Assembly (NCBI RefSeq): GCF_020297485.1
Contig: NZ_JAIWZC010000001.1
Span: 1,054,001-1,118,000 of the forward strand
From: Enterocloster clostridioformis
Lineage (GTDB): Bacteria > Bacillota > Clostridia > Lachnospirales > Lachnospiraceae
DNA length: 64,000 nt
Direction of reading: 5' to 3'
Positions 34,290 to 42,878 of this stretch are shown piece by piece. The notes below the pieces were generated by a model. The model was not told where the DNA came from, ran no database searches, and saw nothing but the letters and a program-made list of their open reading frames with translations. A program made the position numbers and the translations under genes. The stretch's first letter is position 1. Each line of letters opens with the position of its first letter.

Positions 34290-34841
34290 CTATCTTGAAT
34301 GAATGAAGTCCAGCTTCAGAAGGGGGAACATCCTGAACCAGACCTTGCCCTGTATCTGTTCTCTTTTTACATTTCCAATATTGGGGAAACGGCTGTCCTC
34401 ACTGCTGTCCCTGTTATCTCCCAGCAGGAAATACTCGTTGTCCTCCAGCTTAATGGGAGTGTCCGCCCTTCCTGCCAGGGACACCTGTTCCAGGCCGTCC
34501 TCGGCATTTAAAAGCTCGCCGTCAATGAATATATAACCGCCCTTAATCTGCACGGTCTCGCCGGGAAGACCGATGATCCGCTTTACATTCTTCTTGTGGT
34601 CCTCACGCTCAAATACCACGATATCAAACCGTTCCGGCTTTCCCACATCATAAATCAGGCGATTCACCAGGACCACGTCGTCCGCATCTAAAACTGGCTG
34701 CATGGAACCGCCCGACACAGGCACCTGAGTACAGAAACTGTAGACCAGGAACCAGGCACAGGCCAGGACCAACACCACATTGACCGCCCAGCGGACTGCT
34801 TTTCTCAGCCACGCCGTATCCTCATTCACATAAAAATCCAT
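34290..34841 (-). CDS. lepB: Signal peptidase I (first of two)
   Basis: Membrane serine protease that cleaves Sec/Tat signal peptides. One N-terminal membrane span covers residues 16-36. The catalytic pair is Ser46 (SGGSMQP) and Lys87 (VKRIIGLPG), followed by box E (LGDNRDSSEDSR). At 183 aa it is a Gram-positive type. It stands next to rplS and rbgA, the same grouping as in other Firmicutes. A second homologue lies at 54780-55361. Confidence 0.94.
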   Translation of the reverse strand: MDFYVNEDTAWLRKAVRWAVNVVLVLACAWFLVYSFCTQVPVSGGSMQPVLDADDVVLVNRLIYDVGKPERFDIVVFEREDHKKNVKRIIGLPGETVQIKGGYIFIDGELLNAEDGLEQVSLAGRADTPIKLEDNEYFLLGDNRDSSEDSRFPNIGNVKREQIQGKVWFRMFPLLKLDFIHSR

Positions 34842-34901
34842 GTACCCACACCTATCTCTTAAGGCACTTCCCGGACTGCTTCCGGGTATGTCGCCTGCTT
34901 A

Positions 34902-34933
34902 ACAAAATAGAGTTTGCATCTGCAAACTCTATT
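34902..34933 (-). terminator. Hairpin terminator after rplS
   Basis: Minus strand perfect stem AATAGAGTTTGCA / TGCAAACTCTATT with a three-base loop and a short TTGTT tail. The weak T-run may allow read-through to lepB. Confidence 0.75.
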
Positions 34934-34951
34934 CTCACTTCCACTACCTGA

Positions 34952-35299
34952 TTATTTAACTAATTCTCTAACCTTGGCAGCCTTACCAACCCTGTCTCTT
35001 AAGTAGTTCAGCTTTGCTCTTCTTACTTTACCCTTACGTACAACCTCTACGTTGTCAACGCTTGGGGAATGTAATGGCCAGGTCTTCTCAACGCCGATAC
35101 CATTGGAGTTCTTCCTTACGGTAAAGGTCTCTCTGGCTCCGCCGTTCTGTCTCTTAATGACAGTTCCCTCGAAAATCTGGATTCTCTCGCGGTTTCCCTC
35201 TCTAATTTTGTTGTATACCTTAACGGTATCGCCAACGTTAAAGCTGGGTACGCTTTCCTTCAACTGGGCTGCTTCAATGTTCTTAATAATATCGTTCAT
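34952..35299 (-). CDS. rplS: 50S ribosomal protein L19
   Basis: A 115-residue L19 with the conserved [17 protein letters not shown] and [11 protein letters not shown] segments and the basic C-terminus [18 protein letters not shown]19 sits at the subunit interface. The ATG at 35299 has AAGGAGG eight bases upstream; an in-frame ATG at 35317 precedes that site and is rejected. The leader of about 95 bases could hold an autoregulatory L19 element, but I could not confirm one. Confidence 0.97.
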   Translation of the reverse strand: MNDIIKNIEAAQLKESVPSFNVGDTVKVYNKIREGNRERIQIFEGTVIKRQNGGARETFTVRKNSNGIGVEKTWPLHSPSVDNVEVVRKGKVRRAKLNYLRDRVGKAAKVRELVK

Positions 35300-35404
35300 C
35301 GTGTGAACCTCCTTCATCTATTGGATGTTCTTAATACGCCGGCAGTAAATCAGATTCACTACTCACAGTAACAGAGGACCATCTATTTCTTGTCACAACG
35401 ACTT

Positions 35405-35433
35405 ATTCTAGCATATATTGTCCCAAAATGCAA
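35405..35433 (-). promoter_or_regulatory. SigA-type promoter of rplS
   Basis: Minus strand TTGCAT - 17 bases - TAGAAT, just after the end of the upstream membrane-protein gene. Confidence 0.7.
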
Positions 35434-35438
35434 GCATT

Positions 35439-36740
35439 TTATGAGCTGTTTCGCCTTCCTTCTATATTCTCCTCTTTCTCCTCAGGAAGGACATACAGAT
35501 GGACCTTGTCAATGCGGTTCTTTTCCACCTGCTCCACCACCAGACGCACGTTGCCGCACACCACCTCTTCGCCCTGGGAAGGCAGGTGTTCCAGGCGGTC
35601 AATGACAAGACCTCCCACAGAATCATAGTCCTCAGAGGACAGATCTAAATCCAAAATGCCGTTGAGATCATCCAGCTTCATGGAACCTTCCACCAGATAC
35701 TGGCCGTCTCCCAAATCCACCAGTTCCTCTTCCTCATCCTCGTCATACTCATCGCGGATATCGCCCACGATTTCTTCCAGGATATCCTCCAGGGTAATGA
35801 GCCCTGCCGTGGCGCCGTACTCATCCAGAACAATGATAATATTGTTGGGAGACTTCTTAATCTCCATCATCAGCTCGGACAGCTTTTTAGACTCAAAGGT
35901 ATAAAATGGCTGGCGCAGGTAATCCGACACACAGAAGGACGCCTTGTCCTCCACCAGCAGCAGATCCTTAATATTGATGATGCCCACCACATTATCCGTT
36001 GTCTCCTTATAGACCGGAAGCCTGGTATAATGCTCCTCCTTAAATATCTGAATCAGGTCGTCATAATCAGCCTCAATGTCAGCAAACACCATATCGATTC
36101 TGGGAACCATGACATCCTTTGCCACGGAGTCTCCCAGGTCAAACACATTGTTAATCATCTCACGTTCTTCCGACTCGATGACGCCCTTTTCATGGCCCAC
36201 GTCCACAATGGTCCTGAGCTCGTCCTCCGTAATGTCGTCGTTCTTCTTATCAGGGTCCACATGAAGGGCTTTAAGGACAATCAGAGACATCCAGTTAATA
36301 AGGATAATGAGAGGGGTCAGCACTGTCATCAGAATGTGAATCATATGGCCGACCCGCAGGGAATACCGCTCCGCCTCCAGGGTGGCCATTGTCTTAGGTG
36401 TTATCTCACCAAAAATCAAAATTAAAAGCGTCAGTACGCCGGTCGCGGCTCCAGCGGCTTTATTTCCAAATATTTCCGTTACCAGCACGGTAAGCATGGA
36501 AGATGCCGAAAGATTTACCACATTGTTGCCAATTAAGATGGCGCTGAGCATCCTTCCCTGATTCTCAGACAGTTTCATAACCCACTGCGCAGATTTGTTT
36601 CCCCCTTCTGCCAATGTCCTGATACGGATTTTATTGACGGTTGTGAGGGCGGTCTCCGACGACGAGAAAAAAGCGGAAAGTCCCAGTAAAATAATAATGA
36701 TAACGACACGTATGGCAATACTGTCACCCGATGGGGCCAA
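35439..36740 (-). CDS. HlyC/CorC (CNNM-CBS) family membrane protein
   Basis: Probable Mg/Co-related transport or homeostasis protein, often mis-called hemolysin. The CNNM/DUF21 membrane domain covers about residues 1-185 with four hydrophobic spans and the GEITPKT motif. A CBS pair spans about 200-320 (VMVPRIDMVF, DEYGATAGLITLEDI). The acidic stretch DEYDEDEEEELVD leads into the CorC_HlyC domain (about 345-425). I chose a TTG start at 36740 because AGGAG stands nine bases before it; the TTG three codons upstream directly abuts the ribosome site. Confidence 0.9.
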   Translation of the reverse strand: MAPSGDSIAIRVVIIIILLGLSAFFSSSETALTTVNKIRIRTLAEGGNKSAQWVMKLSENQGRMLSAILIGNNVVNLSASSMLTVLVTEIFGNKAAGAATGVLTLLILIFGEITPKTMATLEAERYSLRVGHMIHILMTVLTPLIILINWMSLIVLKALHVDPDKKNDDITEDELRTIVDVGHEKGVIESEEREMINNVFDLGDSVAKDVMVPRIDMVFADIEADYDDLIQIFKEEHYTRLPVYKETTDNVVGIINIKDLLLVEDKASFCVSDYLRQPFYTFESKKLSELMMEIKKSPNNIIIVLDEYGATAGLITLEDILEEIVGDIRDEYDEDEEEELVDLGDGQYLVEGSMKLDDLNGILDLDLSSEDYDSVGGLVIDRLEHLPSQGEEVVCGNVRLVVEQVEKNRIDKVHLYVLPEEKEENIEGRRNSS

Positions 36741-36913
36741 AAAAATCAACTCCTATTATTTCATATTTTACGGTCCCAAAAGCCCGGAAAGCATGGGCCG
36801 GGGCCTGTAATGGATGTATTTGTGTGGATAGTTTCAGAGAATTGTACAATATTATTGGGGGATTGTCAAGATGACGATATTCGTGGGGGTGGGGACGCGG
36901 GGAAGGGGATCGA

Positions 36914-37167
36914 GGAAAAGCAGCGGGAGGAGGCGGGGAGTCTGGACTCATGGTTCCTTCGGGGGCTGTCTCTAAGCCGGGACCGGGAGCTGCGCAGGGG
37001 GATCGGGAAAGCTCCGCCGAACTCTTGATGAGTTCGCCTCCGCGTTCCCTTTCGCTTGGGCGTTGTACGCCCTCCCTCACCCCCTGCTCCGCTCCCGGTC
37101 CCGGCTAAGAGACAGCGGCCCTCAGTAAAATTCGCTCAGCCTCCCCGCCTCCTCCCGCCGCTTTTCC
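36914..37167. repeat. Large nested inverted repeat (about 250 bp)
   Basis: The gap between the CorC-like gene and trmD (36741-37445) holds no credible gene. Outer arms 36914-36940 and 37141-37167 are complementary at 26 of 27 positions. Middle arms 36965-36990 and 37091-37116 match at 25 of 26. Next come 36994-37001 with 37080-37087 (8 of 8), and an inner hairpin 37018-37024 with 37030-37036. All pairings are nested, so one strand could fold into a single long rod. Arm sequences are extremely purine/pyrimidine-biased (G-rich left, C-rich right). The frames across it are low-complexity shadows. Confidence 0.9.
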
Positions 37168-37320
37168 GGCCACTCTTTCTTTTCCCCGCTGACTCTCCCC
37201 CGCTCATTAAAAAAATTGCAGGCCGGAGCTGTTCCAGCTGCGCTGGCTTGGGATAACAGGCTGCCCGTACCCTTGGCCTGTTCTTTATTCCGGCGAAGCG
37301 GGGGGATGTTGCTGGGCGGG

Positions 37321-37417
37321 GAGGAACGGGGGCGGTGGTGGAGGTGACTTTGGAGCGATTCGGAGGGACTTGGTCCCATCGCGGAAAGGGTCACCTCCGG
37401 CACCGCCCCCGTTCCTC
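37321..37417. repeat. Second large hairpin behind trmD (97 bp)
   Basis: Arms 37321-37337 and 37401-37417 are perfectly complementary (17 bp). After a 2x2 mismatch, 37340-37348 pairs with 37390-37398 (9 bp). The tip has GCGAT/ATCGC (37355-37359 with 37378-37382) and GGGAC/GTCCC around a three-base loop. It begins about 30 bases after the trmD stop. No T-run follows on the minus strand, so it is not a standard terminator. Confidence 0.9.
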
Positions 37418-37445
37418 TCACGGCCGGATGCGCCTCACCCCCACC

Positions 37446-38363
37446 TCATCCCCCCGCAAGCAACCCCATCACTTTATAGTACCCCTCCAGCTCCCCCACC
37501 GTACAAGCCTTCTCTGCCAGCAATTTCTTTGCCCCGGCCATTGCCTTTCGTTTGATGCGGCCGGCGGCGGCCTCGTCGCCCAGGGCTTTTACGTATTGGT
37601 CCAGGAGCTCCTCCAGGATTTCCAGGTCGCCTTTTTCCTGACGGAGGGAATCCAGGTATTTTACTTCCTTCATGGTCAGGCTGGCCTGTTTCAGAAGGTC
37701 CGGGCGGCGTTCCAGGGTGCGTTTTATGGATTGCTGCCTGCGCCACTCTTCGATGTTTTTATGGTGGCCGCTTAAAAGCACCTCAGGAACCTCCATTTTG
37801 CGGAATACTTCAGGACGGGTGTACTGGGGGTATTCTAACAGGCTGTCACGGAAGGATTCCTCCTTTGCTGAGGCGTCATTGTTCAGTACCCCCGGCACCA
37901 GGCGGGAGATACAGTCAATCATGACCATGGCGGGAAGTTCCCCGCCTGTGAGGACATAATCCCCCACGGAAAGATAGTCCGTGGCAATCAGCTCCAGGGC
38001 GCGTTCGTCAATTCCTTCGTAATGCCCGCAGAGAAAGACCAGGTCCTCCTCCTTTGCCAGCTCCTCTGCTATGGTCTGGTTGAACACCCTGCCCTGGGGC
38101 GTCATGTAGATAAGCCTGGGCTTCCTGCCGATGCGCCCGCACAGGGCCTCGTAAGCCTCGCACACAGGTCCGGGCTGCATAACCATGCCCGCGCCGCCGC
38201 CGTAAGGGGCGTCGTCCACATGCCTGTGCTTATCTTTTGAATAATCCCTGATGTCTATGGCTTCCACGGATATGGTTCCCCTCTCCATGGCCCGCCCCGT
38301 TATGCTGGTTCCCAGGCCTCCCATGACCATGTCAGGGAACAGTGTCAGTATGTGAAAATTCAT
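37446..38363 (-). CDS. trmD: tRNA (guanine37-N1)-methyltransferase TrmD with C-terminal extension
   Basis: Methylates G37 of tRNAs reading CNN codons. SPOUT-knot motifs are present: MNFHILTLFPDM at the start, GAGMVMQPGP, LCGHYEGIDER, and SVGDYVLTGGELPAM. The usual protein has about 245 residues. This one has 305, with an added helical, Lys/Glu-rich tail from about residue 240 (LTMKEVKYLDSLRQEKGDLEI). The start overlaps the mutS stop by four bases. Unlike the classical rimM-trmD-rplS order, no rimM is seen and rplS lies about 2 kb further on. Confidence 0.94.
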   Translation of the reverse strand: MNFHILTLFPDMVMGGLGTSITGRAMERGTISVEAIDIRDYSKDKHRHVDDAPYGGGAGMVMQPGPVCEAYEALCGRIGRKPRLIYMTPQGRVFNQTIAEELAKEEDLVFLCGHYEGIDERALELIATDYLSVGDYVLTGGELPAMVMIDCISRLVPGVLNNDASAKEESFRDSLLEYPQYTRPEVFRKMEVPEVLLSGHHKNIEEWRRQQSIKRTLERRPDLLKQASLTMKEVKYLDSLRQEKGDLEILEELLDQYVKALGDEAAAGRIKRKAMAGAKKLLAEKACTVGELEGYYKVMGLLAGG

Positions 38364-41032
38364 CCGGTCTCCTTCCAGCGGTTCTTAAGCTTTGTCTGAA
38401 GGCGGTACAAAGTGTTCATTGCGTCAAGGGGCGTCATGGTGGACAGCTCCAGGCTGTCCAGCTCCCGGATGATATCGTCATCCTTTACCGTATCAAAGAA
38501 GGACAGCTGCTGCATGTCCACCTCGTCCGGCTTCGGCACCGCCTTGTGTTGGGTTATGTTGGAACTGATTTCCGCGATTTCCTTTGCCCTGGCCGTGATG
38601 TCCGCATCGCTTAATTCTTCCGCGATTTCCTTTGCCCTGGCTATGACGGAATCCGGTACGCCGGCCAGCTTTGCAACCTGGATGCCGTAACTCTTATCTG
38701 CCCCGCCGCGGACAATCTTGCGCAGGAATACGATGTCGTCCCCCTGCTCCTTTACCGCGATACAATAATTCTTTACCCCCGCTATGGTGCCCTCCAGCTC
38801 TGTCAGCTCATGGTAATGGGTGGCAAACAGGGTCTTGGCTCCCAAAAGCTTGGAATTGCTTATGTGTTCAATAACAGCCCAGGCAATGGATAATCCGTCA
38901 AAGGTGCTGGTTCCCCTTCCGATTTCATCCAGTACCAGAAGGCTGTTTCTGGTGGCGTTGCGCAGGATATTGGCCACCTCTGTCATTTCTACCATGAAGG
39001 TGCTCTGCCCGCTGGCCAGGTCATCGGAAGCCCCCACCCTGGTGAAAATGCGGTCGCATATGCCGATATCCGCCTCCTGGGCCGGCACAAAGCTGCCCAG
39101 CTGGGCCATGAGTACAATCAGGGCCACCTGGCGCATGTAGGTGGATTTGCCTGCCATGTTGGGACCGGTGATAACGGACAGCCGGTTCTTCCCATTGTCC
39201 AGGAAGGTGTCGTTGGCCACAAACATGTCGTCCCGCATCATCTGCTCCACCACGGGATGGCGGCCGTTCTTAATTTGAATTACGCCCTTGTCGTTGATGG
39301 AGGGCTTCACATAATTGCGGCGGGTAGCCACCACGGACAGGGAGCAGAATACGTCGATTCCAGCTATGGACTTGGCAGTCTTTTGAATGCGTATGACCTC
39401 TGCCCCGATTTTGTCCCTGACCTCACAGAACAGGTCATACTCCAGTGACACCAGCTTTTCCTCCGCGCCCATGATAATATCTTCCAGCTGTTTTAATTCA
39501 TCGGTGGTGAACCGCTCCGCGTTGGTCAGGGTCTGCTTACGGATATAGTAATCCGGCACCTGGTCCTTAAAGGAGTTGGTCACCTCAAAATAGTAACCGA
39601 ATACCTTGTTGAATTTTACCTTCAGGGTCTTGATGCCTGTCTTTTCTTTTTCCTTTGCCTCCAGCTCCGCCAGCCAGTTCTTGCCCTCTGTCTTGGCCTG
39701 GCGCAGCTTGTCCGCCTCCTGGTTGTAGCCGTCCTTTATGATGCCGCCTTCCCTGACCGTTATGGGAGGCTCCTCCACAATGGCGTCCCCTATGAGCCGG
39801 AAGATATCCTGCAGCGGGTCCAGTTCCCGGCCAAACTCTGCCAGAAGTTCGCTGTTAAACTCTCCCAATATCTGTTTGATATAGGGAAGCATTTCCAGAG
39901 AGCTTCTGAAGGCAATCAGATCCCTTGGATTGGCTGTCTTATAACTGATACGCCCAATCAGACGCTCCAGATCATAGATGGGATTTAAGTACTCGCATAT
40001 CTCTTCCCTGGAGATATAGTTCATGTTCAGCTCTTCCACCGCGTTCTGGCGCCTGATAATTTCGTCCCTGTGAATCAGCGGCTGTTCGATGCAGGCGCGA
40101 AGCAGCCTGGCTCCCATGGCTGTCTTCGTCTTATCCAGAACCCACAAAAGAGTGCCTCTCTTCTGTTTTTCACGCATGGTCTCCACCAGCTCCAGGTTCC
40201 TTCTGGTGGATGTGTCAATGACCATGTACTGTCCGGTGGAATAGGGGGTGACGGTGGTAATGTGCTCCAAGGTACTTTTCTGGGTCTCATAGATATACTG
40301 CATTACGGCGCCGGCGGCAATGATGCCGGTGGCATAGTCCTCCAGCCCCAGCCCCACCAGGGCTCCCACCTTAAAATGCTCCATCAGGATGCGGCGGCAG
40401 GATTCCTCGCCGAAAAAGCGGCTGTCCAGGGCGGTAATGACCACCTGATAGCGGTTTTTAAGCTCGTCCATATCCACGCCTGACATGTAAAGGGCATTGT
40501 TGCAGATGATTTCAGATGGGGAAAATTTGTTGATTTCGTCAAACAGTTCCCGTTCTGAGTCCACCTCAGTCACCATGAAATCCCCGGTGCTGATATCTGC
40601 CGTGGATATGCCGTAGATTCCATCCATGTATACAATCCCCATCAGGTAATTGTTCTTTGTCTCATCCAGAACCTGGGAGCTGGTGATGGTTCCCGGAGTC
40701 ACCACCCGGATTACCTCCCGCTTCACCAGGCCCTTGGCCTGCTTGGGATCCTCCATCTGCTCCGCGATGGCGACCTTATACCCCTTCTGGACCAGACGGT
40801 ACAGGTAGGAGTCCACTGCGTGGAACGGCACCCCGCACATGGGAGCCCGCTCAGAAAGGCCGCAGTCCTTTCCTGTAAGGGTTATCTCCAGCTCCTTTGA
40901 CACTGTCAGGGCATCATCGAAAAACATCTCATAGAAGTCTCCCAGACGGTAAAACAGGATACAGTCCGGATACTCCTTCTTTGTCTCCATATAATGCTGC
41001 ATCATGGGAGATAATTGTGACAAATCTATCAA
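38360..41032 (-). CDS. mutS: DNA mismatch repair protein MutS
   Basis: Recognises mismatches and small loops. The mismatch-binding motif GDFYEMF is near residue 31. The ATPase domain has Walker A GPNMAGKST near 620-630 and DEIGRGTSTFDG near 700. The C-terminus ends with a helical region. Length 890 aa is normal. The start is a TTG at 41032 with AGAGAGG eight bases upstream; no in-frame ATG lies before the conserved PMMQHY motif. It lies between miaB and trmD. Confidence 0.97.
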   Translation of the reverse strand: MIDLSQLSPMMQHYMETKKEYPDCILFYRLGDFYEMFFDDALTVSKELEITLTGKDCGLSERAPMCGVPFHAVDSYLYRLVQKGYKVAIAEQMEDPKQAKGLVKREVIRVVTPGTITSSQVLDETKNNYLMGIVYMDGIYGISTADISTGDFMVTEVDSERELFDEINKFSPSEIICNNALYMSGVDMDELKNRYQVVITALDSRFFGEESCRRILMEHFKVGALVGLGLEDYATGIIAAGAVMQYIYETQKSTLEHITTVTPYSTGQYMVIDTSTRRNLELVETMREKQKRGTLLWVLDKTKTAMGARLLRACIEQPLIHRDEIIRRQNAVEELNMNYISREEICEYLNPIYDLERLIGRISYKTANPRDLIAFRSSLEMLPYIKQILGEFNSELLAEFGRELDPLQDIFRLIGDAIVEEPPITVREGGIIKDGYNQEADKLRQAKTEGKNWLAELEAKEKEKTGIKTLKVKFNKVFGYYFEVTNSFKDQVPDYYIRKQTLTNAERFTTDELKQLEDIIMGAEEKLVSLEYDLFCEVRDKIGAEVIRIQKTAKSIAGIDVFCSLSVVATRRNYVKPSINDKGVIQIKNGRHPVVEQMMRDDMFVANDTFLDNGKNRLSVITGPNMAGKSTYMRQVALIVLMAQLGSFVPAQEADIGICDRIFTRVGASDDLASGQSTFMVEMTEVANILRNATRNSLLVLDEIGRGTSTFDGLSIAWAVIEHISNSKLLGAKTLFATHYHELTELEGTIAGVKNYCIAVKEQGDDIVFLRKIVRGGADKSYGIQVAKLAGVPDSVIARAKEIAEELSDADITARAKEIAEISSNITQHKAVPKPDEVDMQQLSFFDTVKDDDIIRELDSLELSTMTPLDAMNTLYRLQTKLKNRWKETG

Positions 41033-41108
41033 AATGCTGACCTCTCTTCTCTAGTATGCTTGGTTATTCTTGCTTTATCTTAATCTGTTAGTTTTTGTTG
41101 GTCCGGTT

Positions 41109-42617
41109 TTATCCATTTTCCTTATCAGCCATATGTCCCATATAATAAAATCCCTTGCTCTCCTGCAGATACACAGGCACCAGCTGTCCAATCATGGATG
41201 GGTCTCCCGGGAAATGCACCACTGTGTTGTTGGACAGGCGGCCTGTCATAAGCCCCGGCGTATGGACGTTCACCTCTTCCACCAGGACCTCCTGGACCGT
41301 CTTAACATCCCGCCCGCACACCTCGGCCGAGATATCCTGTACTTCCTTCAAAAGCCTGTCAAAACGCTCCTTTACAATCTCCTCAGGTACCTGGTCCTCC
41401 ATGGCTGCCGCCGGTGTGCCGGTACGCTTGGAATAGATGAAGGTAAAGGCGCTGTCAAACCGCACCTTTCTCACCACATCCATGGTTTCCTCAAAGTCCT
41501 CGTCTGTCTCGCCCGGAAATCCCACAATGATATCCGTTGTCAGGGATATGCCAGGCACTGCCTTTTTAATCCGCTCCGCCAAATCCAGATACTGCTCCTT
41601 TGTATAGCACCGGTTCATGACCTTCAAAATCCGGCTACTGCCGGACTGGAGGGGAAGGTGCAGATGGCGGCATATCTTTTTAGACCCTGCCATGACCTCT
41701 ATGAGTTCATCGGATAAGTCCTTTGGATGGGATGTCATGAAACGGATCCGCTCAATCCCGTCTATCTTCTCCACTTTCTCCAAAAGCTGCGCAAAGGTCA
41801 TGGGATTATCCAGGTTCTTTCCATAGGAATTTACATTTTGTCCAAGGAGCATGACTTCCACCACTCCGTCCGCTGCCAGCTTCTGTATTTCCTTGATGAT
41901 TTCTTCCGGCCTGCGGCTGCGCTCACGCCCTCTTACATAGGGCACTATACAGTAGCTGCAGAAATTATTGCAGCCAAACATGATGTTGACTCCTGATTTG
42001 AAAGGAAACCTGCGCTCCACCGGCAAATCCTCCACGATCTGATCCGTATCCTTCCACACATCCACCACCATCTTCGTTTTTCCCTGCTTCTGCCCGTCCG
42101 GAGTCCGCCCCTCCAGGCATTGGGATACCAGTTCGGCCAGCTTGAATATGTTGTGGGTTCCGAAAATCAAATCCACATAGCGGTAGCTTTTTTTGATTTT
42201 CGCCACCACTTCCTCCTCCTGCATCATACAGCCGCACAGGGCAATCATCATATCAGGATGTTTTTTCTTGTAGGCCCCCAGCTGACCCAGACGGCCGTAA
42301 ACCCGCAGATTGGCATTTTCCCGCACCGTGCAGGTGTTGTAGAGCACAAAATCCGCTTTCTCTGATTCTGCGGCCTTGTAGCCGATTGTCTCCAAAATCC
42401 CCAGAAGCTTTTCCGAATCCCTGGCATTCATCTGGCATCCGAAGGTGTTGATGCAGCAGGTAAGGGGGCGTCCCAGCCTGGCGGAAAGCTCGGCCAGCTG
42501 TCTCTTAGCCCGCTCCATGAAGTACTGCTGACGCTCCGGCTCCCCGGCAGGAGGGCCCTGGTTTATGGCTGTTTCTGCATTTTCTATGTTGTCCATGGTA
42601 TCTCTGGATTCTTCCAT
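41109..42617 (-). CDS. miaB: tRNA-2-methylthio-N6-dimethylallyladenosine synthase MiaB
   Basis: Radical SAM enzyme adding the 2-methylthio group to i6A37 of tRNA. The N-terminal MTTase domain has cysteines in NTFGCQMN, NTCTVRENA and ALCGCMMQ. The radical SAM motif CNNFCSYC is near residue 215, and a TRAM domain ends the protein. The first 45 residues are an extra, weakly conserved extension. AAGGAG stands seven bases before the ATG. It heads the miaB-mutS-trmD unit. Confidence 0.96.
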   Translation of the reverse strand: MEESRDTMDNIENAETAINQGPPAGEPERQQYFMERAKRQLAELSARLGRPLTCCINTFGCQMNARDSEKLLGILETIGYKAAESEKADFVLYNTCTVRENANLRVYGRLGQLGAYKKKHPDMMIALCGCMMQEEEVVAKIKKSYRYVDLIFGTHNIFKLAELVSQCLEGRTPDGQKQGKTKMVVDVWKDTDQIVEDLPVERRFPFKSGVNIMFGCNNFCSYCIVPYVRGRERSRRPEEIIKEIQKLAADGVVEVMLLGQNVNSYGKNLDNPMTFAQLLEKVEKIDGIERIRFMTSHPKDLSDELIEVMAGSKKICRHLHLPLQSGSSRILKVMNRCYTKEQYLDLAERIKKAVPGISLTTDIIVGFPGETDEDFEETMDVVRKVRFDSAFTFIYSKRTGTPAAAMEDQVPEEIVKERFDRLLKEVQDISAEVCGRDVKTVQEVLVEEVNVHTPGLMTGRLSNNTVVHFPGDPSMIGQLVPVYLQESKGFYYMGHMADKENG

Positions 42618-42737
42618 TTATCTGCTCCTTAGCTTCTATTAATTTAAATCGTTCAGTCTGGTTACTGCACGCTTTCCCGAAACGAATAGCAGGCCGGGCC
42701 TATTGCACGGTCCAGCCAATTACGATTAACAGTATGA

Positions 42738-42766
42738 ATTTTACTTTAAAATGGTTGGGAAGTCAA
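42738..42766 (-). promoter_or_regulatory. SigA-type promoter of miaB-mutS-trmD
   Basis: Minus strand TTGACT - 17 bases - TAAAAT, giving a leader of about 110 bases before the miaB ATG. Confidence 0.75.
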
Positions 42767-42770
42767 CATA

Positions 42771-42845
42771 AAAAACGCCCTGTGCCGCGGCCCGCAACAA
42801 AGGACCTGCCCCGCGGCCGGCCTACACCAACCGCGGGGCAGGTTG
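42771..42845 (-). terminator. Terminator of the DUF3798 transporter operon
   Basis: Minus strand perfect 12-bp stem CCTGCCCCGCGG / CCGCGGGGCAGG (42805-42816 with 42831-42842). A T-run (TTTTTT) comes some 30 bases later, after a second GC-rich stretch. Confidence 0.7.
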
Positions 42846-42878
42846 TCCTGTAGGTTTTGGTTATAGCCTTCTCACATC

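Noticed and set aside
35300..35404. L19 autoregulatory leader upstream of rplS
   Set aside because: The length would fit, but I could not find a convincing conserved structure by eye.
36724..37421. Several open frames on both strands in the gap before trmD
   Set aside because: They are Pro/Gly/Arg-rich, caused by the GC-skewed inverted repeats, and lack ribosome sites and recognisable domains.
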